Shown: positions 18,678 to 26,707 of the stretch, one piece after another
How the letters are laid out: each line of letters begins with the position of its first letter
How positions within the stretch are numbered: the first letter of the stretch is position 1
NCBI GenBank assembly: GCA_003155655.1
Contig: PMDS01000091.1
Coordinates: 1 to 64,000, forward strand
Direction: 5' to 3'
From: Melioribacter sp.
Lineage (GTDB): Bacteria; Bacteroidota; Ignavibacteria; Ignavibacteriales; Melioribacteraceae
Length of the DNA stretch: 64,000 nucleotides
Notes under the pieces: model-generated
Told to the model about the DNA's origin: nothing
The model's input: the letters and a program-made list of their open reading frames with translations, nothing else
The model's database searches: none
Position numbers and translations under genes: made by a program

Positions 18678-21023
18678 AATTGGGTTTGCAGTAGCCGCTT
18701 TAATTGCATGAAAACTTACAGTAACCAATGCTATTAATAATGCAATACTGCCGGAAAGAATAAACATCCACCAACTGATATTAATTCTGTAAGCAAAATC
18801 TTGCAGCCATTTGCTGTTGAAATAATATGCTACAGGCCACGCTATAACATTTGATAGAAGTACCCATTTGGTAAAATCTTTAACCAACATCAATACGATA
18901 TTTGATATTGAAGCACCGAGAACTTTCCGAACACCTATATCTTTTGTCTTTAGATTTACCAGAAATGAAGACATTCCAAATAGTCCGAGGCATGAAATAC
19001 CAATTGCAAGCATCGTAAAACAGGTTAAGATTGTGTTTATTCTTACTTCCGACATGTAAAGGTTATCAATAGTTTCATCCAGGAAATGGAATTCGAACGG
19101 AAAGTCCGGATTGAATTTATACCACAGCTCCTTAATATCAGCCAAAACTATTGGCATCTCTGTTTTTTTTGTTCTGATGAATATGACACCTCGATCATCG
19201 ATATTTGGCGAATTAAAATCTGTCACAAGCGTCATGATTTGCGGTGAAGTTTTATACTGTAGCGATTTAAAATGAGCATCTTTCACAATGCCTATAATTT
19301 TCCTATTTTGTCCATTGACCAATATCCATTTTCCGACCGTGGCTTCTTTACCCATCTCTTTTTTTGCTTCTTCATTCAGAATACAAGCTTCTTTTACGTC
19401 GGAGATCATATTTATTGAAAAATCTCGACCCTCTGCAACCTCCATTCCCATTGTTTTGATGTAGTCGCAATCTACTACATTGTATTCAAGTTTCACGCCC
19501 TCATCCGCACTCCTGCCTTCTCTTACCCAAGATGTGGCATTACCATCAACTGTTGGCATGCAATCCCTCAATGAAACGGAGCTGATATTTGGGTTCCGCA
19601 ACAGCTCATCTTTTAAAGATCGGTAAACTTTATTTATCTCGCCTCTAATTGGGAGATACATAATATTTTCTTTATTGAAACCCATTGTTGTATTCCTCAT
19701 GAAAGAAACCTGATTCGAAATGATGAAAGTTGAAACTATTAGAGCAATTGACAAAGAAAACTGTGCAACCACCAGGATACTTCTGAAACTAACACTTTTT
19801 TTCCTTTTCATGTGGAATATAGATTTAAATCCCTGTACAGGCTTTAATGCCGAAAGATAAACGGCCGGATAAACTGCGGCAATCAAACCAGTCAGTACAA
19901 TTATAATTAAAAAGCCGATTATGAATTCATAACTTGTGTACCGGATGGAAAGGATTTTTCCTGAAATCCGGTTGAACCAGGTAAGGATAATTTCTGCAAT
20001 TATTATCGAAAGAAGAGCCGATATTGCTATTATTATGCCGGATTCTGATAGAAACTGGATTGCAAGTTGAAGACGACTTGCTCCAATGGTTTTTCGCAGC
20101 CCTACTTCTTTACACCGGAGTACAGAACTGACTGTTACAAAGTTGATGAAATTCATGCACGCTATAAACAGCACTATGAATGCAGCCAGCGAAAATATCC
20201 AGATATATTTTCTATCACTGACAAGCGCATTATCATATTGGAAACCGTATGTCAAATGAATATCTTTTAAATTCTGTAATACAAGTTTTATATTGGCATC
20301 GTTTGAATAACGATGATACAAGTTATTCATTTTATCGGCTGTTTCGTATACATTTGCATGTGGATTAAGCTGTATATAGGTCTGCAGAAATTTTGAACTC
20401 CAATTTTCAACATCCATACCGATCAGTTTAAGCACTTGAAAGGGAATGACATAATCGAACTGGAGATGTGAGTTTTGCGGGATATCTTTTATCACACCTG
20501 TTACCTTGAGCGGTCCGCTCCCCCGCATTATTAGATTCTTATTTATTGGATCTGTATTGCCAAAATATTTTTTTGCCATTGTTTCCGTAATTACAACATT
20601 ATCCGTGTTAGTAAGGGCAGTCTTCGGATCGCCTTTGATAAAAGGAAATGTGAACATCTCAAAAAAGGAGGGATCTGCCACCACTCCCCCATTTTCGTAA
20701 AATGTGTTATGATCAGATTGGAAAAGCTTTTCGGGTATTCTGAGAAATCTTGCTGTATTAACAATTTCAGGTAGTTCTGCCTGACTTCTTGGCCCCAAAG
20801 GCGGCGATGTAACAGCCGCAGAGAATGATGATGTTTCTAAAATAACTCGGTATATTGTATTACCATTTTGATGAAACCGGTCAAAACTGAATTCATCCTG
20901 AACCCACACCATGATAACAATGGCACAAGTTAATCCGAGCGCCAAACCAATGATATTAATTACAGAATAACCTTTGTGCTTCATCAGGTTTCTTAAAGCC
21001 GTTTTTAGATAACTCACAATCAT
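18657..21023 (-). CDS. ABC permease, FtsX/MacB-like (Perm-6)
   Basis: A 788-residue permease. TM1 region SVINIIGLALGLTCAIVIMVWV; first loop motif KEVGLRKTIGA; second KDIGVRKVLGA at 694 (Asp in place of Glu). The C-terminal arm KWLQDFAYRINISWWMF and ATANPIESLRYE are typical and nearly the same as the out-of-frame tail of Perm-7. The second periplasmic domain includes SWVREGRSADEG and VDCDYIKTMGMEVAEGRDFS. The ribosome site (AGAGCGGC) is weaker than at most paralogues. It lies 47 bp downstream of the DUF4097-like gene's stop in transcript order, consistent with one message. Confidence 0.88.
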   Translation of the reverse strand: MIVSYLKTALRNLMKHKGYSVINIIGLALGLTCAIVIMVWVQDEFSFDRFHQNGNTIYRVILETSSFSAAVTSPPLGPRSQAELPEIVNTARFLRIPEKLFQSDHNTFYENGGVVADPSFFEMFTFPFIKGDPKTALTNTDNVVITETMAKKYFGNTDPINKNLIMRGSGPLKVTGVIKDIPQNSHLQFDYVIPFQVLKLIGMDVENWSSKFLQTYIQLNPHANVYETADKMNNLYHRYSNDANIKLVLQNLKDIHLTYGFQYDNALVSDRKYIWIFSLAAFIVLFIACMNFINFVTVSSVLRCKEVGLRKTIGASRLQLAIQFLSESGIIIAISALLSIIIAEIILTWFNRISGKILSIRYTSYEFIIGFLIIIVLTGLIAAVYPAVYLSALKPVQGFKSIFHMKRKKSVSFRSILVVAQFSLSIALIVSTFIISNQVSFMRNTTMGFNKENIMYLPIRGEINKVYRSLKDELLRNPNISSVSLRDCMPTVDGNATSWVREGRSADEGVKLEYNVVDCDYIKTMGMEVAEGRDFSINMISDVKEACILNEEAKKEMGKEATVGKWILVNGQNRKIIGIVKDAHFKSLQYKTSPQIMTLVTDFNSPNIDDRGVIFIRTKKTEMPIVLADIKELWYKFNPDFPFEFHFLDETIDNLYMSEVRINTILTCFTMLAIGISCLGLFGMSSFLVNLKTKDIGVRKVLGASISNIVLMLVKDFTKWVLLSNVIAWPVAYYFNSKWLQDFAYRINISWWMFILSGSIALLIALVTVSFHAIKAATANPIESLRYE

Positions 21024-21070
21024 AATTGCCGCTCTTATTTATTGTTTTTTTTTCTACCTGCATCAAAGTA

Positions 21071-21868
21071 CTAATTGATAAGTTTTGCCTGTCCATTTCC
21101 TGTTTCGATCCGTATCCTGGGTATATTTCCATCCTCAACCTTAAAGGATTTCTTGTCATATTGAAAATGATCATCACTTGTCATCTCTTCTTTTTCAAAT
21201 GGAACGTCAGAAACTATGTGGCCAAAACCATGTTTGGCAATAAATTCAAAACAACCTTTTAACGGATTTCCATTATAGTCCAATATAGCGTCGCTCATTC
21301 CTGATGAAACCGTAATATTATAGTCCGGACTGCTTGCAATGGAGATATAGACTTGCCCCATACCCGACCCAAATCTACTGCTTCCATTAATTACGACATC
21401 AGTACCATGAACACTACCCATACCCGATTCGATATCAAATACTCCTCTTGATTTATTTATTTCGACTGCTCCCGTACCTGTTTCAGCTTTAATTTTCGAC
21501 TTTACCCCTTCAACAACAATATTTCCAGTTGAGGAACTCAAGAATAATTTTATATCTGCCGGTACAGCTATAATCCAAGCTGAAGTTCCCACCGGATCTT
21601 TTACAGAAAATACTTCTTCAAGAAAAAGACTATCCTCAAGCTCAGTGAAAACAGCATGATATTCGTTTTCGTTAAACGAATATTGTACATCTATGTGAAT
21701 TGTGTTGTCGTTGCTTTTTATAATTTTACAGCTTCCCAGAATTGCCTTTAGCTTAAGAGATTCTTTATTCGAATACGTTTTCTTTATTTGTCCTCCTTGC
21801 AAGGAAGTAAAAAGACACAGAATAAACAGACAATGAATTGTCACAAGTAAAAATGGATTTCTTTTCAT
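21071..21868 (-). CDS. DUF4097-like secreted protein
   Basis: A 265-residue exported protein and the only non-ABC gene inside the array. Signal peptide MKRNPFLLVTIHCLFILCLF with cleavage probably near residue 25. The body is a run of short strands: SSSTGNIVVEGVKSKI, ETGTGAVEINKSRG, ESGMGSVHGTDVV, FGSGMGQVYISI, SSGMSDAILDYNG, ETGNGQAKLIN. Such G-x-(I/V) repeats are typical of DUF4097/DUF2807 putative adhesins forming a right-handed beta-helix. I choose the ATG at 21868 because GAGGAGAAACTC precedes it. The in-frame ATG at 21898 would overlap the reconstructed end of Perm-7 and lacks such a site. It might be a periplasmic partner of the permeases; that is only context. Confidence 0.7.
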   Translation of the reverse strand: MKRNPFLLVTIHCLFILCLFTSLQGGQIKKTYSNKESLKLKAILGSCKIIKSNDNTIHIDVQYSFNENEYHAVFTELEDSLFLEEVFSVKDPVGTSAWIIAVPADIKLFLSSSTGNIVVEGVKSKIKAETGTGAVEINKSRGVFDIESGMGSVHGTDVVINGSSRFGSGMGQVYISIASSPDYNITVSSGMSDAILDYNGNPLKGCFEFIAKHGFGHIVSDVPFEKEEMTSDDHFQYDKKSFKVEDGNIPRIRIETGNGQAKLIN

Positions 21869-21890
21869 GAGTTTCTCCTCAAATATTATA

Positions 21891-22040
21891 TTATTCATAC
21901 CTTAAGCTTTCAATCGGGTTTGCAGTTGCCGCTTTAATTGCATGAAAACTCACCGTTAGCAAAGCAATTATAAGAGCTATTCCACCTGAAAGAGCAAATA
22001 CCCACCAACTAATGTTTATTCTGTATGCAAAATCTTGCAG
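21891..22040 (-). pseudogene. orphaned 3' tail of Perm-7 after in-frame TGA
   Basis: Beyond the TGA at 22041-22043 the Perm-7 frame stays open for 49 codons, LQDFAYRINISWWVF...TANPIESLRYE, ending in TAA at 21891. With the TGA counted, the region from the second KEIG motif is exactly 95 codons, as in all other paralogues. No frameshift is seen, so a single base change (TGG to TGA) explains it. Confidence 0.85.
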
Positions 22041-24218
22041 TCACTTGTTCATAGCATACAAAGCTAACGGCCACGCTATGATATTGGCAAATAAAATCCA
22101 TTTAGTAAAATCTTTTGTGAGCATGATAAGTACATTAGCAACCGATGCACCCAGTACCTTACGTATTCCTATTTCTTTTGTGCGTTGTTCACCTGCAAAA
22201 GAAGCCAAACCGAACAAACCAAGGCAAGAAATAAGAATTGCAAGTATTGCAATGAAGGCAGTCATTTTTGCAGTTGCCTGTTCTGTTTTGTAAAGATTTT
22301 CAATCACTTCATCCATAAACTTATAATCGAAAGGATCGTCGGGAACAACTTCTTTAATTTTTTCCTCAATAGACTTCACAGCACTAAAAAGGTTTGTTGA
22401 TGAAATACGTATGCAAAGGTAATTTGCAGATGGCGCCGGGATAAAAACAACCGGTGTCATTTCATCACGAAGGGATAGAGTATTAAAATCACTTATCACG
22501 CCAACAATTTTTCCCTTTCTGCCAAACCATGTTGACATGTTTTTATTTACAGGATTATCAATATGCATCGCTTTTACAGTTGCTTCGTTTACAATAAACT
22601 CTTCAGACATATCTGTAGAAAAGTCTTTTGAGAAGAATCTGCCTTGTTTCATCTTAACTTGAAACGTCTTTGCAAAATCTTCATCAACGTAATTAAAGCC
22701 CACTTCAAGAATTTTATCCGAGTTTCGTCCTTCCCAATCAATAGGGCCTGTTCCGGATCCTCGAAAATTTGTCAGGTCGTTTGCCGATACCGTTGCACCT
22801 AATACAAACGGTAATTTTAGTAATCCATTTTTCACGACTGTAACATTTTTATGTAGAGCACCCCTAGTGCTTATCACAAGAACCTGCTCTTTATTAAAAC
22901 CTATATCTTTAGATTGAAGAAAGTTGAGTTGGCTAACGATTATCAAAACACATGTGATAATAAACACCGCGAATGAAAATTGAGCTATTACCATAGCATT
23001 TATGAAAATAGATGAACTGTTTTCTCCCGCTTTAAAAGTATTTCCGCTAAGCGCAGATATCGGTTTAAATGATGAGAGATAAATAGCTGGATAACTGCCG
23101 GCCATAAAACCCGTAAATAATGTAATACCACACAAAACAAGCGCCATGCTTACAGAATAAATCATGGTGATTTTGGTATCCAGTATATCGTTTATAAAGG
23201 GTAAACTTAGTTCTACCAATATCATTGCGATTAGAAGCGATATAAATGAAAGTATTGTGGATTCTGTCATAAATTGTTTTATAAGATTCATACGCGAGGA
23301 ACCAACAGTTTTTTTTAGTCCGATTTCTTTCATTCGTTTTTTAGATTGTGCGGTTGAAAGATTCATAAAATTGATGCACGCAACTATTAAAACCAAAAAT
23401 CCAAACGCGGAAAAGATATATACATAAACTATCCGACCGGTCTTACCAGGTTCATAAAGATGGCTCTTTGTAATTGGAAATAAATAAAGAATGTTTTTCC
23501 ATGTTGGATTATGTTGGTTCATTACGCCATAAATCTTATTGTTTATTTCATCAAAAGAAGCGTTTTCACGAAGTAACACGTAAGCATAAACACACTTTCG
23601 ATCCCATGCATTCATCCAAGTCGGCGCACCGGAAAAAGATGTTACAAAATCGAATTTGATATGTGATGTTTTTTGAATATCTGAAAAAACACCAGTTACT
23701 ATTCTAGTAACCTGATCGTTTAGATTAAGCTCTTTTCCAACCGGGTTAACTAGACCGAACATTTTATGAGCTAATGAACTGGAAATAACTACCGAATTAG
23801 GATTTGTAAGTACTGAGTTTGCATTTCCAACTTCCAATGGGAAAGAAAACATTTTGAAAAAAGAAGAATCGACAAGACCTCCATCGCAAAAAAAGCCCTT
23901 AGTTTCATAAGATACTTTCCATTGTATCTCGGAATAACTTGTGGCTTGTTCTATTTCAGGAAAGTTGTCCTTGAGATATTTTGCTAATGGACCCGGTTGG
24001 TAGAACCCATGAAACTCTTTTTGTTCGTTTGTAAAAGCAACCCTGTATAATCTGTCGGCATTTTTATGAAATTTATCATAACTCAATTCATATTTAACCC
24101 AAAGCATTACAAGAACGGCGCTTGCAAGACCTGCTGCCAAGCCAATAATGTTTATTGTTGAATAAATTTTATGTTTAATTAAATGTCTAAACATAAACTT
24201 AAAATAATTCCTAAACAT
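22041..24218 (-). CDS. ABC permease, FtsX/MacB-like, truncated by TGA (Perm-7)
   Basis: The translated product is 725 residues and stops at YAMNK, just before TM8; the intact frame would give 775. First loop motif KEIGLKKTVGS, second KEIGIRKVLGA at 681, TM7 present, TM8 and the NPIESLRYE end lost. The codon at 726 is TGA where most paralogues have the Trp of (N/S)KWLQDF. The second periplasmic domain has GPIDWEGRNSDKILEVGF. AAGGAGAT precedes the ATG. The upstream coding sequence shows no other damage, so this is a recent nonsense change, a sequencing error or a tolerated truncation. TGA terminates other genes here, so recoding is unlikely. Confidence 0.75.
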   Translation of the reverse strand: MFRNYFKFMFRHLIKHKIYSTINIIGLAAGLASAVLVMLWVKYELSYDKFHKNADRLYRVAFTNEQKEFHGFYQPGPLAKYLKDNFPEIEQATSYSEIQWKVSYETKGFFCDGGLVDSSFFKMFSFPLEVGNANSVLTNPNSVVISSSLAHKMFGLVNPVGKELNLNDQVTRIVTGVFSDIQKTSHIKFDFVTSFSGAPTWMNAWDRKCVYAYVLLRENASFDEINNKIYGVMNQHNPTWKNILYLFPITKSHLYEPGKTGRIVYVYIFSAFGFLVLIVACINFMNLSTAQSKKRMKEIGLKKTVGSSRMNLIKQFMTESTILSFISLLIAMILVELSLPFINDILDTKITMIYSVSMALVLCGITLFTGFMAGSYPAIYLSSFKPISALSGNTFKAGENSSSIFINAMVIAQFSFAVFIITCVLIIVSQLNFLQSKDIGFNKEQVLVISTRGALHKNVTVVKNGLLKLPFVLGATVSANDLTNFRGSGTGPIDWEGRNSDKILEVGFNYVDEDFAKTFQVKMKQGRFFSKDFSTDMSEEFIVNEATVKAMHIDNPVNKNMSTWFGRKGKIVGVISDFNTLSLRDEMTPVVFIPAPSANYLCIRISSTNLFSAVKSIEEKIKEVVPDDPFDYKFMDEVIENLYKTEQATAKMTAFIAILAILISCLGLFGLASFAGEQRTKEIGIRKVLGASVANVLIMLTKDFTKWILFANIIAWPLALYAMNK

Positions 24219-24301
24219 TATTATCTCCTTAACTTCATTATCAATAAATGATTTGTTACGGACAAATAATTATAAACTCCATTCAATATTTCCATTTCTC
24301 T

Positions 24302-26662
24302 TTATTCGTACCTTAGTGAGTCAATTGGGTTTGCAGTAGCCGCTTTGATTGCATGATAACTCACGGTTAGCAAAGCAATCATCAGAGCAATTACTCCTGA
24401 AAGAGCAAAAATCCACCAGCTAATGGTTGTCCGGTATGAAAAATCTTCCAGCCAGCTATCCATTATGTACCATGCGACAGGGCATGCAATTACAAAGGCA
24501 ATCACTACCCATTTTATATAATCAATGTTCATAAGCAGCATTAAATCTTTTATATTGGCTCCATGCACCTTGCGAATTCCGATTTCCTTGCTTCTGCTTT
24601 CTGATGAAAATATTGCCAGCCCTAATATCCCGAGGCACGAAATACTAATTGCCAATAAAGCATACATCGCAATTGTCTTTGCTAGTTTGTCTTCTTTCCT
24701 ATACATCGAGTCAAACCACTCATCATAAAATTGATACTTCAGCGGGTAGTTGGGAACAATCTCCTTCCACAATTTATTAATATATTCAAGGGAATTCGCA
24801 ACAGCGCCTTTAGCAATTCTTAAGTTGATTTGAGTAGGGTAATGTGCATCGAAAATAACGCACATAGGTTCAATAGCGTTATGCATTGAAGCATAATTAA
24901 AATTTTTAACCACTCCAATTACTTCATATCCGCCAACTTTACCGTTGTTGAACCTTTTATCCTTGAGGTCAGTCCATTCAAAATATTTGTATGCTGCTTC
25001 ATTTAGCATACATACATTACCCATATCCCCTGGCATGAGTGATCTGCCTATTATCTGTTGGATTTCAAAAGTTTTTAAAAAAGAAGAGTCAGCCGTAATT
25101 ATAGATAAGTTCTTATCCTTCCCTTTTATTCCAGATCCCATATGCATGTTAATTGAACCGGGCGCACCCATTGTTAACGAAATATTTTTTATACCTTTAT
25201 GTTGTTTTAGTTTATCCAACAGCAGTTCCGCTTCTGATCCATCGGTTTTTTGCAATGCCGGCATATCGATACAAAGTAATTGTTCCTTATTAAATCCCGG
25301 ATTTTGATTTTTTACAAAATCGATCTGTTTTTCTATGACGATTATGCAAAATATCAACCCGATTGAAATTGTGAATTGGAATACAGTAAGGGCATTTCTA
25401 AAAATACTTTTTCTTCTATGAGAGAATGAACCACCATTTAATATTTTTACCGGATTGAAAGATGAGAGCAACACCGCAGGACCCATACCTGCTAAAACAC
25501 CAATCAGGAATATTGAAAGTATTACTATTATACTGGTTGGAAATTCTATAAGAGGCCGAACGCTTAAAGAACTTTCTACTATCCCGTTAAAATAAGGAAG
25601 TCCCAACATCAGTATTATCAATGCAATTCCAAATGCAATTACCGTTACAAGAACCGATTCAATAAGAAAAAGAAAAATCAAGTCTTTTCTATTTGCCCCG
25701 ATCGTCTTCCTGATACCGGTTTCTTTATTCCTTTTGTTTTGGCGAGCAACAGTCAAATTGACGTAATTAATTACTGCTAGCACAAGAACAATTAATGCAA
25801 TACCTAAAAATAATCTCAGTAATTTAGGATTCCCCTTCAACGCATCACCGCCTTTGGAGTAATCATTGAGGTACATTTCATTCAAAGGTAGTAAACTGAT
25901 TTTCTTTTCGTATGGCGCCAAAAGCTGCGCCCTGTTATTAATATCTGCAACCAATTGATTAGGATCGGCATTCTTGTTTAATTGCAGATAAATATTGAAT
26001 AACCAGCGGTAGGTACTTTTATCATCACCCTTCTCGCAACTGAAATAAAGTTTAAAATCCTGATTCTCTGCATTAACTATAACATTTGCTTTTAAACTTG
26101 AATTATCCGGAAAATCCTTGATTACACCGCTGATAATTAAACGGTTTTCAGGACGAAATGGAAGACGAATTGTGATTTCCTTACCAAAAGAATTTTCATT
26201 CCCGAAAAGAAGGCGTGATGCACTCTCGGTCAACACAACGGAATTTATATTTTGAAATGGTTTTTTGGGGTTTCCATAAATAAACGGAGCTGTGAACATT
26301 TCAAAAAAATTACTATCGGTTGACATAATATTATCGATAAAATAAGCACTTCCGTTGTAATAGGTTTCTATCGGCTTTGGAAAAATCTCGATAATAGAAG
26401 CATTTTTTACCTGCGGAAAATTTTCAGTCACAGCATTTTTAACGCGGTAATCAATTGTGCTGTAATTATCCACTGCGGCTACCATCCGGTAAATTGAAGC
26501 GGCATTAGTATGGTAGCTATCAAAGCTGTATTCCTTCATTAAATAAAGTACTATCATCAGGCAGATTGACATACCGAAAGCAAAACCAAGTATGTTTATC
26601 AATGAAAATGTTTTGTTCTTTGTTATATTTCTTAACGCAGTTTTCAAATAATTCTTTAACAT
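24302..26662 (-). CDS. ABC permease, FtsX/MacB-like (Perm-8)
   Basis: A 786-residue permease, a more distant relative of the Perm-3/4/14 trio. It shares G(A/M)PGSIN in the second periplasmic domain, the VPNYPLKYQFYDEWFDSMYRKEDKLA stretch before TM6 (compare YDEYFASMYKKEENLA) and the IDYR-V-N segment after TM1. First loop motif KETGIRKTIGA, second KEIGIRKVHGA at 692 (His for Leu). The C-terminal arm is SWLEDFSYRTTISWWIF, ending ANPIDSLRYE. GATAGGAG lies before the ATG. Its 5' leader is nearly identical to that of Perm-11. Confidence 0.87.
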   Translation of the reverse strand: MLKNYLKTALRNITKNKTFSLINILGFAFGMSICLMIVLYLMKEYSFDSYHTNAASIYRMVAAVDNYSTIDYRVKNAVTENFPQVKNASIIEIFPKPIETYYNGSAYFIDNIMSTDSNFFEMFTAPFIYGNPKKPFQNINSVVLTESASRLLFGNENSFGKEITIRLPFRPENRLIISGVIKDFPDNSSLKANVIVNAENQDFKLYFSCEKGDDKSTYRWLFNIYLQLNKNADPNQLVADINNRAQLLAPYEKKISLLPLNEMYLNDYSKGGDALKGNPKLLRLFLGIALIVLVLAVINYVNLTVARQNKRNKETGIRKTIGANRKDLIFLFLIESVLVTVIAFGIALIILMLGLPYFNGIVESSLSVRPLIEFPTSIIVILSIFLIGVLAGMGPAVLLSSFNPVKILNGGSFSHRRKSIFRNALTVFQFTISIGLIFCIIVIEKQIDFVKNQNPGFNKEQLLCIDMPALQKTDGSEAELLLDKLKQHKGIKNISLTMGAPGSINMHMGSGIKGKDKNLSIITADSSFLKTFEIQQIIGRSLMPGDMGNVCMLNEAAYKYFEWTDLKDKRFNNGKVGGYEVIGVVKNFNYASMHNAIEPMCVIFDAHYPTQINLRIAKGAVANSLEYINKLWKEIVPNYPLKYQFYDEWFDSMYRKEDKLAKTIAMYALLAISISCLGILGLAIFSSESRSKEIGIRKVHGANIKDLMLLMNIDYIKWVVIAFVIACPVAWYIMDSWLEDFSYRTTISWWIFALSGVIALMIALLTVSYHAIKAATANPIDSLRYE

Positions 26663-26694
26663 TATTGCTCCTATCTTTAAACGTAACGTGTTTT
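26641..26694. repeat. duplicated 5' leader, copy 1 (Perm-8)
   Basis: These 54 bp cover the first codons of Perm-8, its ribosome site and the spacer. They differ from 33886-33939 (Perm-11 leader) at only three positions by eye; the shared core includes TAAACGTAACGTGTTTT. Confidence 0.8.
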
Positions 26695-26707
26695 ATATAA
26701 TATCTTA

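Noticed and set aside
21869-21898. Upstream ATG for the DUF4097-like gene
   Set aside because: It overlaps the end of the Perm-7 frame, and the next ATG has GGAG at proper spacing followed by a clear signal peptide.
22041-22043. TGA as a recoded Trp or selenocysteine codon
   Set aside because: TGA ends other genes in the window (for example at 3498, 9080, 63718), and no selenocysteine insertion element was recognised.
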